Translations under genes and position numbers: made by a program | Notes under the pieces: generated by a model | Seen by the model: only the letters and a program-made list of their open reading frames with translations | Database searches by the model: none | Told to the model about the DNA's origin: nothing | Part shown: positions 44,198 through 53,828 of the stretch, one piece after another | Numbering within the stretch: position 1 is the stretch's first letter | Layout: every line of letters starts with the position of its first letter | DNA from: Gemmatimonadales bacterium | GTDB lineage: Bacteria > Gemmatimonadota > Glassbacteria > GWA2-58-10 | Length of the DNA: 64,000 nucleotides | Reading direction: 5' to 3' | Assembly: GCA_024278175.1 (NCBI GenBank) | Contig: JAJRTS010000071.1 | Span: 62,001-126,000, forward strand

Positions 44198-46411
44198 TTA
44201 TAGTTTACCCGGCTGGTATTCAAAATAGTCGTATCGTTCACGGCTGCCGCCTACCCGCAGGAACCTCCGGCTGATTACAGGCCCTGATTCACCGGTCCCG
44301 CTCGCGCTGTACCGCGCAACCAGCAGATAACCGCCGGGAGTGCCGGGCAATTCCAGCGTAACAGGCAAGATCTGTTTGCCCCAGGCCGGAATCTCGATAT
44401 CCCGCTCAATCGTCCACAGCTCAGTGCCGCTGCTGTCGAGCAGGCTCAAGCTGACCTCTCCGGTAGCGATTTGCGCCAGATCGTTCACGCCAATCAGGTC
44501 TAAATCCAGCCGGCCGCCAAGCTCGTGGGCCGGTAATCCCCGGATATAGCGTGTATCGGCCAGGTCGATAAAGACGGCTGAGGGAGAGAAGCAGTGACGG
44601 AACCAGTCAAGGGTCTGTGTGCCGTTCAATTCAGAGACTGGATTGGTGAACCAGTCGCCGGTAAAACCGAGATCATCGGTCAGGTAGCAGAATGCGAGGA
44701 CTCCGGCCAGGGACCGTTCACAGCGCAGCCATTCGGTTTGTAACTGGAGCCAGTAAGCCTGGAACGCCCGCCGCTGGGCCACGGTCGAACCGTCGGGGAA
44801 ATAATGCTCGTAGACCTTGCGGGTCAACAGTGCCGGGGTCCCGTCGCGCCACAGCCAGACCCAGCCGTATTCATTCACCAGTTGGGCCGCGTTACTGGTC
44901 AGGACCTGTTTGTTACGCTCGGGCCAGTAATCGAGCTTGCCCAACGGGTACGGAGGGTCGCCGGGATTATCGGCAAACCCCGTGCTGTGGCCCCACATCA
45001 CGTACGGGTGCGGCTCATCCATCTCGTCCTGACCCATGTGCTCGGCGGTCATATAGCCCGCATCCCAGACTCTGGTGGGATCGAGCTCTTTCAGTTCGGG
45101 GATCAGCCGGTTGCCCACGTAGTCGTCCCAGTTCTCGTTGATCGCGTCCCAGATCACGATACTCGGGTGGTTGCCGTCGGCCCAGACCCAGTCCGTGTAT
45201 TCGCTCCTGATCTGTTCGTCCCAGCCGTGGCTCTGCCAGTAGAGCCATTCGTTCTGGAGCAGAAGCCCCGCGCTGTCGGCAATCTCATACCAGAACGAGG
45301 GAGCGACTCCCACGCAGATCCGCATCGCGTTCCAGTGCAGTGATTGCGGAATTTCCGCCAGCAGCCGCCGCACCCAGTCCCGGTCCCAGGGCAGCGCTCC
45401 GCAGGTGGGGTCCTCGAAAAAACGGTGCAGGGTGATATTTGTCCCGCGCAGCATGATTCTTTTGCCGTTGAGCCGGAAATGACGGCCGTCGTGGTCAAAA
45501 TCACGCATTCCAAACGTACGGGTCACCCGGTCGCTGAGCGAGCCATCGCCGGAGAGCAGACTGACTTCCGCTTCGTAGAGGAACGGCTTTGCGGGGCTCC
45601 ACAGTTCAGGATTCTGGAGCGGGATGGTCAATTCCAGCCGGGTGCGGTTATCCCGTTTGACAGCCTGGCGGACAGCGGCGGGAGCAACGACAACACGGCC
45701 GCCGTTTTTCTCTCTGAGCACAACCTCTACCCGGCACGTATCCCACATCGGATCGCCGTATTTGATCTGTGCGGGCAGGAACGAGCGGATATCGAGTTTC
45801 AACTTCAGTTCAGCGCGCTTTGCCGATGGCAGCAGCAGCAGACGGTCGGCCCTGAAAGAGCCGGTAAACGACACCTCGACTTCATCCCAGATTCCCGGCC
45901 AGTAGGTGACTTTCTCCTTGTCGGTGCTGCCGGCGGCCTGTGACGGCAGCCACTTGCGGTCACCGACCCTGACCAGCAGTTCGTTCTGTGCTCCGTAACG
46001 CACGGCATCGCCAAGTGGGAACTCCACAGGCGTGTAAGCCGCCATGGAACCGCCCAGGTGCCGCCCGTTGAGGTAAACATCGGTTACATACTTACTTTTG
46101 AGGATAGTGACCACGCCGGCGGTGCCCTCGGCCCCGGCCGGGACCGTAAACCGGCGGCGGTACCAGTTGTAGCGCGGCTGGTAGCTGCCGTCGTAATAGG
46201 CCTCGTACTGCTCGATCCGTGGTTCGGCCAGAAATATCAGGCCCGGCACCGGGATCTTCCGGCTGAAAACCGGCGGCGGGAACGCGTCGACACTCTGCTC
46301 AAACTCCCAGACACCGGAGAGCGGAACAACCAACCGATCGTTTAGCGGCGCCGCGCCCAAGCTGGATGAGATCAGCAGCGCGGTCAACGACAGAACTTTC
46401 AAATGGCGCAC
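44198..46411 (-). CDS. secreted GH2-family glycosidase
   Basis: 737 residues with a signal peptide (MRHLKVLSLTALLISSSLGA). GH2 layout: N-terminal sugar-binding jelly roll (LSGVWEFEQSVDAFPPP, YDGSYQPRYNWYRRRFTVP, VYLNGRHLGGSMAAYTPVEF), immunoglobulin-like domain, then a TIM barrel (FRLNGKRIMLRGTNITLHRF, MRICVGVAPSFWYEIADSAGLLLQNEWLYW, IVIWDAINENWDDY with the acid/base Glu, LVNEYGWVWLWRDG with the likely nucleophile Glu). Members act on beta-galactosides, beta-glucuronides or beta-mannosides; specificity is unclear. GTG start with GGAGG. Divergent from the lyase gene at 46680. Confidence 0.88.
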   Translation of the reverse strand: MRHLKVLSLTALLISSSLGAAPLNDRLVVPLSGVWEFEQSVDAFPPPVFSRKIPVPGLIFLAEPRIEQYEAYYDGSYQPRYNWYRRRFTVPAGAEGTAGVVTILKSKYVTDVYLNGRHLGGSMAAYTPVEFPLGDAVRYGAQNELLVRVGDRKWLPSQAAGSTDKEKVTYWPGIWDEVEVSFTGSFRADRLLLLPSAKRAELKLKLDIRSFLPAQIKYGDPMWDTCRVEVVLREKNGGRVVVAPAAVRQAVKRDNRTRLELTIPLQNPELWSPAKPFLYEAEVSLLSGDGSLSDRVTRTFGMRDFDHDGRHFRLNGKRIMLRGTNITLHRFFEDPTCGALPWDRDWVRRLLAEIPQSLHWNAMRICVGVAPSFWYEIADSAGLLLQNEWLYWQSHGWDEQIRSEYTDWVWADGNHPSIVIWDAINENWDDYVGNRLIPELKELDPTRVWDAGYMTAEHMGQDEMDEPHPYVMWGHSTGFADNPGDPPYPLGKLDYWPERNKQVLTSNAAQLVNEYGWVWLWRDGTPALLTRKVYEHYFPDGSTVAQRRAFQAYWLQLQTEWLRCERSLAGVLAFCYLTDDLGFTGDWFTNPVSELNGTQTLDWFRHCFSPSAVFIDLADTRYIRGLPAHELGGRLDLDLIGVNDLAQIATGEVSLSLLDSSGTELWTIERDIEIPAWGKQILPVTLELPGTPGGYLLVARYSASGTGESGPVISRRFLRVGGSRERYDYFEYQPGKL

Positions 46412-46679
46412 GGGACCTCCGTCAAAGCAGTTGTTTTTTGGCCGACAGCAGAATTTCGTATGTATGCTGTTCAGGCGAACCGCCGCTCAGGCACTTACAT
46501 GTTCGAATGAAATGCCAATATAAGTATCCGCGTAAAACTGTCAAACATGGGGCGGAAGAATGGGCTGGTTGCGGGTTGTTCGATACCGGCGGGCATATTA
46601 GATTGCAACGGGGCCGCTGACCAACGGTCGCCCTGCCCGCCGGTTCCGAAATCGTTAAGCTTAAACAAGGATGGCAGCG

Positions 46680-48641
46680 ATGTCTTTGCCGCTGAAAAGC
46701 ACTTGCGCAGCTCTCGCTTTAATTTTCCTCTGTTTTTCGCTGACCTTTGCCGCCGGGAGCGCCAGCCGCCCAGACATGTCAGCCCTGTTTCCCGAAGAAG
46801 TTCTCGCGGAAACACTTCCCGCGCCCGGTGAGTGGATGCCATTTCCGCGCTACGGCGAGCGATCATTCTGGCTGGGCTTGCCGGAAGCCGCGCGAAAAGC
46901 GCAGGTCCAGCGAGCGGAATCCAACATCGGCCAGCCCTGGCCCGAACTGCCGGCCACCCTGTACCTGGAGTTCGCCACGGTCGGGAACCGCTCAAATTAC
47001 GAGGCCCCCTATTTCGAGCGCAGAAAGCGGCTGGCCGACCTTGTACTGGCCGAGTGCATGGAGGGCCGGGGCAGATTTACGGATGAAATAGTCAACGGCC
47101 TGTGGCTGATCATGGAAGAGACAAGCTGGGTCATCCCGGCTCATGCCGGCATGCAGAAAGCGGGAGTCGGGCTCCCCGATATTACCGAACCGGTCGTCGA
47201 CCTGTTCAGCGCCGAAACAGCCGCCCTGGTGGCCTGGACAGTGTATCTGCTGGGCGACGAACTGAGCAAGGTTTCACCGCTGATCACCAGCCGCTGCCGG
47301 ATGGAAGTAGAGCAGCGGGTGCTGACTCCCTGCCTGGAGCGCGATGACTTCTGGTGGATGGGTTTTGGTACGGACCACATCAACAACTGGAACCCGTGGG
47401 TCAATTCGAACTGGCTGGCCAGCCTGCTGCTGATGGAAAACGACCCGCGGCGACGGGTGGCGGCGGTGGCTAAAATCCTGCGCAGCCTCGACAGGTTTAT
47501 CGGCAGCTATCACGATGACGGCGGCTGCGACGAGGGCCCCTCCTACTGGGGCCGGGCCGGGGCCAGCCTGTTCGATTGCCTGGAGTGGCTCTACAGCGCC
47601 AGCGGCGGCAGGATCGACGTATACAGCTATCCGTTGATCGCCAACATGGGCCGCTATATTTACCGCGCCAATATCGATGGACCTTGGTTTATCAATTTCG
47701 CCGACGCCTCGGCCAAGGTGGGGATCAACTACGAACTGGTCTGGCGCTACGGAAAGAGGATCGGTGATTCGCTGATGGAGGGTTTCGGTGCGTGGGCCGC
47801 TAACAGCGCCCTGGAGCGGAATCCCGCGCCGCGAGGCTACCTCGGCCGCCGGCTGTGGACACTGGTCAATTTGCGGGAGCTGAGCGCGGCCGAAGGGCGT
47901 CAGCCCCACGTGCGCGATGTGTGGCTGGACGGAATCCAGGTGATGGCCGCCCGCTCAGAGCAGGGCAGCGCGGAGGGGTTTTACCTGGCGGCCAAGGGTG
48001 GGCACAACAATGAAAGCCACAACCATAACGATGTCGGCAACTTTATCGTCTACTTCAACGGGCAGCCGGTGCTGGTGGATGCCGGGGTGGGAGTCTATAC
48101 GGCCAAAACATTCAGCAGTTCACGCTACGAGATCTGGACCATGCAGTCCGCCTACCATAACCTGCCCACCGTTAACGGCGCGATGCAGCAACCGGGCCGT
48201 GAATTTGCCGCCGGCGATATCCGCTACAACGCGGATGACAATACGGCCAGCCTGAGTCTTGAACTGGCCGGAGCCTACCCCGCCGATGCGGGTATCGAAA
48301 GCTGGCGGCGCACTCTGGCGCTGCAACGCGGCAAGGAAGTCAGGATCGAGGACGATTTTGCTCTTGCGAAGCGCGATGGAGAGCTGATGATGAGCCTGAT
48401 AACCCCCTGCAGGGTCTACCCTGGTGATGCCGGTGTTATCTTGCTGGAAGGAGATAACGAAGGTGAGTCTTTTTCAGTCGGAGTCCGTTATGCTAAAAAG
48501 CTCAGGCTTGAGGTTGAAACGATAGAACTGGATGATAGCAGGCTCCGTGCATCCTGGGGCGATAAGCTCTACCGGATAACGCTCCACGCCGGGCCCGATT
48601 CTCCTCAAAAAGACAAATGGACTATCAGGGTGACGCCCTGA
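46680..48641 (+). CDS. heparinase II/III-like polysaccharide lyase
   Basis: 653 residues with a signal peptide (KSTCAALALIFLCFSLTFAAG). Residues 60-400 form an alpha-toroid (ETSWVIPAHAGMQ, WWMGFGTDHINNWNPWVNSN, DDGGCDEGPSYWGRAGASLFD), and the C-terminal part is an antiparallel beta domain (AAKGGHNNESHNHNDVGNFIVYFNGQPVLVDAGVGVY). The NHNDVGNF block is the family hallmark with catalytic or metal residues. Expected substrates are uronic-acid-containing glycans such as alginate, heparan or ulvan. An ATG three codons earlier (46671) is an alternative start. Confidence 0.88.
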   Translation: MSLPLKSTCAALALIFLCFSLTFAAGSASRPDMSALFPEEVLAETLPAPGEWMPFPRYGERSFWLGLPEAARKAQVQRAESNIGQPWPELPATLYLEFATVGNRSNYEAPYFERRKRLADLVLAECMEGRGRFTDEIVNGLWLIMEETSWVIPAHAGMQKAGVGLPDITEPVVDLFSAETAALVAWTVYLLGDELSKVSPLITSRCRMEVEQRVLTPCLERDDFWWMGFGTDHINNWNPWVNSNWLASLLLMENDPRRRVAAVAKILRSLDRFIGSYHDDGGCDEGPSYWGRAGASLFDCLEWLYSASGGRIDVYSYPLIANMGRYIYRANIDGPWFINFADASAKVGINYELVWRYGKRIGDSLMEGFGAWAANSALERNPAPRGYLGRRLWTLVNLRELSAAEGRQPHVRDVWLDGIQVMAARSEQGSAEGFYLAAKGGHNNESHNHNDVGNFIVYFNGQPVLVDAGVGVYTAKTFSSSRYEIWTMQSAYHNLPTVNGAMQQPGREFAAGDIRYNADDNTASLSLELAGAYPADAGIESWRRTLALQRGKEVRIEDDFALAKRDGELMMSLITPCRVYPGDAGVILLEGDNEGESFSVGVRYAKKLRLEVETIELDDSRLRASWGDKLYRITLHAGPDSPQKDKWTIRVTP

Positions 48642-48671
48642 GTTATTAACGATTATCGCCTGATAAAGTGC

Positions 48672-48872
48672 TCAATGTTCCCACGGCTTGAAGCCGGTGA
48701 TGTCCACGATATCCAGATAGTCGATAATTTGCGCCATAACCTCGCGCACATCATTAACTTGCAACTGCGAGTGCGGGTAATATTCCGCATATTCCTTCAG
48801 GGAATCCGTTACACTTGTTATCAACTTTTGCGTTAAGATTTTTTTTTCAACGGTTATACTCTCCACATTCAT
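48672..48872 (-). CDS. small hypothetical protein
   Basis: 66 residues starting MNVESITVEKKILTQKLITSVTDSLKEYAEYYPHS after a strong GGAGATGA ribosome site. Amphipathic helices, then DVREVMAQIIDYLDIVDITGFKPWEH. No family recognised. Convergent with the lyase gene. Its upstream region (48873-49200) is clearly AT-rich. Confidence 0.55.
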   Translation of the reverse strand: MNVESITVEKKILTQKLITSVTDSLKEYAEYYPHSQLQVNDVREVMAQIIDYLDIVDITGFKPWEH

Positions 48873-49428
48873 CTCCTTTCCATGGCCTTCAATCCGGCCC
48901 GGCAAAACACAAAAAATGAACCAGATGGATTAATTTCTCTTTTTTCTTCACTTGATTTTCTACAGCGCAACCACAGACAGTAATTATTCATATCGTTTAC
49001 ATTCTTCGTCCTTCATACTCGCACATAATGAGTTACCTTGTTATTTGCAATATACATTCTCCGCGTGCGCATGGCAATAAATAAACAGAACTTTTTATTT
49101 ATGTTGACAGTTTAATTAGCTGAAAACGGAGAATAACGCAACGCATTATTTCTTTTCTACACTGGGCTACTGATATTTGTTTCATTTTCCGGTTGCGGGA
49201 GTTGATCAGCGGTGGACAAAATCGTGGAGCGCATTGCGCGGTCAGGATTTTGGACACAACAGCGGCTCTGACAGTGTGGGCGATCTAAATGAAAAAGCGC
49301 AGGAAAGTGGGCATGCCTCGCCCCTACGAGGGGAGGAACGGCCCTTCGAATGATAATCAAGCAGACAATTGTTTCGAGAACCACTATAGAGCATCCGAAA
49401 AGGCGGAAGCAGGAACGGGCGTACAGGT
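48873..49428. other. 556-bp intergenic region without a supported gene
   Basis: AT-rich from about 48900 to 49160, unlike its surroundings, and ordinary from 49160 on. It contains TTGACA at 49104-49109 without a convincing -10 and a short hairpin CCCCTACGAGGGG (49321-49333). Several short frames lack ribosome sites. I see no gene or recognisable RNA. Confidence 0.5.
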
Positions 49429-49458
49429 AAAAAAACGGCGGGCCGAGGCCCGCCGTTT
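49429..49458 (-). terminator. terminator of the suf operon
   Basis: Perfect 12-bp stem AAACGGCGGGCC/GGCCCGCCGTTT with a 2-nt centre (49433-49458), followed on the minus strand by a seven-T run (49429-49435). It lies about 37 bp past the sufT stop. Confidence 0.9.
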
Positions 49459-49494
49459 CTTATCGTACTCACCACCCCACCCCACCCATATTTA

Positions 49495-49809
49495 TCAGAG
49501 GTAGCCCAGGGATTCCAGTATCTCACGCCCTTCCCCGGTGATCATCTCCGGGTTCCACGGTGGGTCGAACGTCCATTCCAGTTCCACGTCTTCAATCCCA
49601 TCCACCAGCTTCGCCGCCTCGATCACCTTGTGCTCGATCAGCGGCGCCGTGGGGCAGCCCATCGAGGTCAGGGTCATCAGAATAAACGCCGTGTCGCCTC
49701 GGACCGAGATATCGTAGATCAGCCCCAGGTTAACCACGTCGATTTCGAATTCAGGGTCCTCCACTGTTTTGAGGAACTCCCGGATTTTATCAGGATCGGC
49801 CTTGCTCAT
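49495..49809 (-). CDS. sufT: SufT/MIP18-family iron-sulfur carrier protein
   Basis: 104 residues, DUF59 domain: KIREFLKTVEDPEFEIDVVNLGLIYDISV, LMTLTSMGCPTAPLIEH (conserved TSxxCP-like Cys), VELEWTFDPPWNPEMITGEGREILESLG. Members assist maturation of Fe-S proteins. The ATG at 49809 overlaps the sufU end by 20 nt, as expected in a tightly packed operon. Last gene before the terminator. Confidence 0.88.
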   Translation of the reverse strand: MSKADPDKIREFLKTVEDPEFEIDVVNLGLIYDISVRGDTAFILMTLTSMGCPTAPLIEHKVIEAAKLVDGIEDVELEWTFDPPWNPEMITGEGREILESLGYL

Positions 49810-50263
49810 GGATCGTTTCCGTTTGATAGTTTCCGTTTCCGCCATCCAGCGCGTCTTTGAGCGCCATCCAGGCCAGCAGGGCGCATTTGATCCGCACCGG
49901 GAACTTGCTCACTCCCTGCAACGCTTCCACATCGCCCAGTTCTTCGTCCGGCTCGGCGCCGCGCATCATCTCCCGCACCCGCTCAACCAGCGCCAGCGCC
50001 TGCCGGCGGTCAAGGCCCTGCACCGCCTCGGTCATCATCGAGGCCGAAGCCTGGCTGATACTGCACCCGTGCCCGGCGAAACATATTTTTTCTATCCACC
50101 CGCCCTTGCTGTCGAGTTGCACGGACAGCAGAAGCTCATCGCCACAGAGCGGGTTCTCGTGTTTGACACAGTTGCCCGCGCTCGCTTCCTGCTCACTGCA
50201 ATTGTTGCGCGGGCTACGGTAATGGTCCAGGATTATCTCCTGGTAAAGCTCGTTGAACTCCAC
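49790..50263 (-). CDS. sufU: SufU-like iron-sulfur assembly protein
   Basis: 157 residues. The IscU fold with SufU-type spacing: ELYQEIILDHYRSPRN, ENPLCGDELLLSVQLD (first Cys, Asp), FAGHGCSISQASASMMTEAVQG (second Cys), VRIKCALLAWMALKDAL (third Cys). SufU in Gram-positive bacteria moves sulfur from SufS with zinc bound at this site. The GTG at 50263 lies 4 nt after the sufS stop with GGGAG upstream, so it is coupled. Confidence 0.93.
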   Translation of the reverse strand: MEFNELYQEIILDHYRSPRNNCSEQEASAGNCVKHENPLCGDELLLSVQLDSKGGWIEKICFAGHGCSISQASASMMTEAVQGLDRRQALALVERVREMMRGAEPDEELGDVEALQGVSKFPVRIKCALLAWMALKDALDGGNGNYQTETIHEQGRS

Positions 50264-50267
50264 CTGG

Positions 50268-51569
50268 TCATGCTCCCGCAAAGAAGTTGCGCATCCTGTG
50301 GATGCCCTCCACCAGCAGGTCAATCTCCGCTGTTGTGTTGTAGAGATAGCACGAGGCCCGGGTTGTGGCCACCACGCCCAGCCGTCTCATCAGCGGTTTG
50401 GCGCAGTGATGTCCGGCCCGGACAGCGATCCCCATCCCGTCCAGAAACGTACCCGCGTCATGAGGATGGATAATCCCCCCGCGGCCATCGCCGACATTGA
50501 ACGAAAATGTGGCCAGGCGGTGGTCAGGGTTCCAGGGGCCGAACAGGGTAAAGTCCTCCAGCTCCGCAAACCGCTCCAGCGCATAGGCGCTCAGCTTGCG
50601 CTCATGCTCCCGCACCCGCTCCATCCCGATTTTGCTCAGATAGTCCACCGCCGCTCCCAGGCCGATCGCCTCGGCCAGTGGTGGGGTGCCCGCCTCGAAC
50701 TTCCAGGGTGCTTCGATCCACTTGCTGCCCTCCAGCCTCACGTCCAGGATCATCCCCCCGCCGCCCATGAACGGCTCCATCTCATCCAGCAGCTCGGGAC
50801 GGGCTATCAGTGCGCCTACGCCCGAGGGCCCCAGCATCTTGTGGCCGGCAACGGCCAGAAAATCCGCGCCCAGCTTATCGAAATCAACGGGGGCGTGGGG
50901 CACCAGCTGCGCCCCGTCGACCAGCACCAGCGCGCCAACTCGCTTTGCGCCCCTGATCAACTCGTCCAGTGCGTTAACCGTGCCCAGCACGTTGGATGCC
51001 CCGCTGAGGGCCACCAGTTTTGTCTCGGCCGTCAGCAAATCATCCAGCGCCGACAAATCGAGATAGCCGTCATTGGTAACCGGCAGGTAATCAAGCCGGG
51101 CGCCTGTGTCGCTGGCGGCCATCTGCCAGGGTACCAAGTTGGAGTGGTGCTCGGTCACCGTGGTCAGGATCCTGTCACCGGGCCCCAGCCTGCGCCTGGC
51201 CCAGGCGTAGGCCACCAGGTTGATCGCCTCGGTGCAGTTGCGGGTGAACACCACCCCGGAGGTTTGTGCGCCCAGGAACGACGCCAGCTTTTCCCTGGCG
51301 TTTTCGTAGTGTTCGGTAGCCTCCTGGCTGAGAGTATGTATCCCTCTGTGAGGGTTGGCGAAATAGCGCGTGTAGCACTCCACCAGCTTGTCGATTACCG
51401 CTTGCGGCTTCTGGCTGGTGGCCGCCGAATCAAGATAGACCAGCGCCTCGCCCTTGACCTCCCGGTCCAGGATAGGAAAATCCCCGCGGATTTTCTCCAC
51501 GTTCAGTGCCGCAGGGGATTCCCGGTCCGGCTTTGTAACATCGACCGCTGTAGTCCGGGACGCTTTCAT
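50268..51569 (-). CDS. sufS: cysteine desulfurase, SufS type
   Basis: 433 residues. PLP enzyme that takes sulfur from cysteine for Fe-S assembly. Seen: VYLDSAATSQKPQAVIDKLVECY, ANPHRGIHTLSQEATEHYENAREKLASFL, TEHHSNLVPWQM, VDGAQLVPHAPVDFDKLGADFLAVAGHKMLGPSG (PLP Lys), RAGHHCAKPLMRRLG (catalytic Cys). The 20-residue N-terminal extension before ADFPILD is modest. ATG overlaps the sufC stop (51566-51569). Confidence 0.95.
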   Translation of the reverse strand: MKASRTTAVDVTKPDRESPAALNVEKIRGDFPILDREVKGEALVYLDSAATSQKPQAVIDKLVECYTRYFANPHRGIHTLSQEATEHYENAREKLASFLGAQTSGVVFTRNCTEAINLVAYAWARRRLGPGDRILTTVTEHHSNLVPWQMAASDTGARLDYLPVTNDGYLDLSALDDLLTAETKLVALSGASNVLGTVNALDELIRGAKRVGALVLVDGAQLVPHAPVDFDKLGADFLAVAGHKMLGPSGVGALIARPELLDEMEPFMGGGGMILDVRLEGSKWIEAPWKFEAGTPPLAEAIGLGAAVDYLSKIGMERVREHERKLSAYALERFAELEDFTLFGPWNPDHRLATFSFNVGDGRGGIIHPHDAGTFLDGMGIAVRAGHHCAKPLMRRLGVVATTRASCYLYNTTAEIDLLVEGIHRMRNFFAGA

Positions 51570-52348
51570 GGGGCTGTCGCTTCCTCCTGTGGTGCCGGCT
51601 CGCCGTACTGCTTGCGAACGGAGTCGTAGCCTTTTGCCTCCAGTTCGCCGGCCAGTTCCGGTCCACCGCTTTTTACAATTCTGCCGCCAAGCATGATATG
51701 GACCACGTCCGGTTCCAGATAATCCAGGATTCGCATATAGTGCGTGATCACCAGGAAGCCGATACCGGGCCCACGCATGGAGTTGACAGACTCGCTGACA
51801 ATCCTCAGCGCATCGATATCCAGCCCGCTGTCGGTCTCGTCCAAAATAGCAAGCTCCGGCTCGAGCAGCGCAAGCTGCAGGACCTCGTTGCGCTTCTTCT
51901 CGCCGCCGCTGAAACCCTCGTTCAGATTACGGCGCGCAAAAGCCTTGTCCATGCCGAGCAGCTTGAGCTTGCCGTCCACCAGAGTGCGGAACTCCCGGGG
52001 CTTGAGATCCTGGTCGCGACGGGCGTTGAGCGACTGGCGCAGGAAATTAAGCATCGACACGCCCGGCACCTCCACCGGGTACTGAAAAGCCAGGAACATG
52101 CCCAGCCTGCTCCGCCGGTCGGCCTCAAGCTCCGTTACGTCCTCGCCCTTGAACAGAATCCGGCCCGCGGTGACCTCGTAGGCGGGATGGCCCATCAGCA
52201 CGTTGGCCAGGGTCGATTTACCGCTGCCGTTGGGCCCCATCAGCGCGTGTACCTCGCCGGGGGGTAACTCAAGATTAACTCCCCTGAGTATTTCCGTGCC
52301 TTCCACCGCCGCGTGCAGGTTCTCAAGTACAAGTATCGGTTTGCTCAT
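51566..52348 (-). CDS. sufC: Fe-S assembly ATPase
   Basis: 260 residues. Walker A GPNGSGKSTLANVLMG, Q-loop FLAFQYPVEVPGVSMLNFLR (the SufC-specific loop), signature NEGFSGGEKKRNEVLQLALLEPELAILDETDSGLDIDAL, H-loop VITHYMRILDYL. SufC drives the SufBCD scaffold. ATG with a ribosome site between sufD and sufC, 105 bp after the sufD stop. Confidence 0.96.
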   Translation of the reverse strand: MSKPILVLENLHAAVEGTEILRGVNLELPPGEVHALMGPNGSGKSTLANVLMGHPAYEVTAGRILFKGEDVTELEADRRSRLGMFLAFQYPVEVPGVSMLNFLRQSLNARRDQDLKPREFRTLVDGKLKLLGMDKAFARRNLNEGFSGGEKKRNEVLQLALLEPELAILDETDSGLDIDALRIVSESVNSMRGPGIGFLVITHYMRILDYLEPDVVHIMLGGRIVKSGGPELAGELEAKGYDSVRKQYGEPAPQEEATAP

Positions 52349-52453
52349 CTTTGCCTCTTAAGCGTGTTAAGTAATGTTAACAAATATCCAGCCGTTTTCA
52401 ACCCTGACCTCACCGGTCCGCAGCGCCCCTGCTGCGCGGCACCTTGACAAAAC

Positions 52454-53785
52454 TCATTTTTCCGCCGCCAGCTTACGCAGGATCGACTCGGAGAGCAGCT
52501 CGTGCATCCCCGACCACTGCGCGCGGCCCAGTACCTCGTTGAAAAAGCCGAAGATCAGCAGCTTCCGGGCATCCGCGCGGCCAATCCCCCGGCTCATCAG
52601 GTAGTAAAGGTGCTCCTCGTCCACCCGGCCCACGGTAGCCCCATGGCTGCAGCGTACGTCGTTGTTTTCGATCTCAAGCTGCGGGTTCGTGTTCGCCCTG
52701 GCACTGCCGCTGAGCGCCAGGTTGCGGTTCGCCTGATACGCGTCGGTGTTATTGGCATCGGGACGGACCTTGATCGTTCCGTAATAGACCGTGCGGGCCT
52801 GGTCGTCCAGCGCGCCCTTGTAGAGCAGGTCGCTGCGGGTGTGCGGGGCCAGATGGTCCTGCACGGTCCAGTGCTCGAAATGCTGTTTGCGATGAGCGAA
52901 ATACAGCCCCAGCATCACACTTTGAGCGCCCTCTCCGGCCAGCTCGCATTCCTTCCAGGTGCGCGAGAACTCGCCGCCCAGCGTAACCAGCATCGTGTTG
53001 AGCCTCGCGTTTGCCGCCATCGTGGCTTTGACCGTGGAAAGATGGCGCACGCCCTCGCCCCAGTCCTGCCACGTAACCCAGCCCACCTGCGAATCCTCGG
53101 CGGCGTACAGCTCGGTCACAGGATTTACCAGTGAGGCCCGTGCAAGCGGCGCGGAGGTGTAGATATCGTTAAACACCACTTTCGCCCCGCGCCCGACCAC
53201 AACCACCGTACGCGGCTGGATCAGCGTCCCCTGCATGCCGAGCCAGTGTAGCGACTGCATTGGAGCGCTCAGTTCAACACCGGGCGGCACGTACAGAAAT
53301 GCGCCTCCTCTGTGCAGAGCGAGATTGCGGGCAGTGAAAATATCTGCTGCGCCCACCAGTTTACCCAGCCTGGGCCGGATCAACTCCTCGTGCTCTGTAA
53401 CCGCTGTTTCAAGATCGGTGAAGATCACTCCTTTTGCCGCCGCTTCCTCGCTGAGCCCGGCGCTGAACAGAGCGCCGTCGGCATGGATAATTTTGCCGCC
53501 GCTGCCCGTGCCGGAGAGCTCCAGCGCGCTGCTTGCCCGCTGGGGCAACCGCTTCAGCGGGGCCGTGCTACCGCCGTGTTCCAACCGCTGAAAAGACTCC
53601 GGATTGAGCAGGTCGAGGTCGGTATAGCGCCAGTACTCATCTTTACGACTGGGAGCTTCGAGCGTTTCCGCCCGCTGCCAGGCGTCGCGCCTGAGCTCCG
53701 CCAGCCAGGTTGGGCTTTTATCTGCTAAAACCTCAATTTCCCTGTCCTTCGCTGTGCTGCTTATCTTGTACATGGTACCATTCAC
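52454..53785 (-). CDS. sufD: Fe-S assembly scaffold subunit
   Basis: 443 residues. SufB/SufD beta-helix core in the C-terminal half (LYVPPGVELSAPMQSLHW, TLGGEFSRTWKECELAGEGAQSVMLGLYFAHRKQHFEHWTVQDH, ALDDQARTVYYGTIKVRPDANNTDAYQANRNLAL, SCHGATVGRVDEEHLYYLMSRGI). Residues 1-160 are the variable helical N-terminus of SufD. An ATG four codons on (MYKISST) is an alternative start. The gene lies directly after sufB, giving the order B-D-C rather than the common B-C-D. Confidence 0.93.
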   Translation of the reverse strand: MNGTMYKISSTAKDREIEVLADKSPTWLAELRRDAWQRAETLEAPSRKDEYWRYTDLDLLNPESFQRLEHGGSTAPLKRLPQRASSALELSGTGSGGKIIHADGALFSAGLSEEAAAKGVIFTDLETAVTEHEELIRPRLGKLVGAADIFTARNLALHRGGAFLYVPPGVELSAPMQSLHWLGMQGTLIQPRTVVVVGRGAKVVFNDIYTSAPLARASLVNPVTELYAAEDSQVGWVTWQDWGEGVRHLSTVKATMAANARLNTMLVTLGGEFSRTWKECELAGEGAQSVMLGLYFAHRKQHFEHWTVQDHLAPHTRSDLLYKGALDDQARTVYYGTIKVRPDANNTDAYQANRNLALSGSARANTNPQLEIENNDVRCSHGATVGRVDEEHLYYLMSRGIGRADARKLLIFGFFNEVLGRAQWSGMHELLSESILRKLAAEK

Positions 53786-53828
53786 TGATTATGGTTTATG
53801 ATTCAAATTCACCCACGGTGCTTCCAGC

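Noticed and set aside
46412-46679. Small gene between the GH2 and lyase genes.
   Set aside because: Only short frames without ribosome sites; more likely the divergent promoter region.
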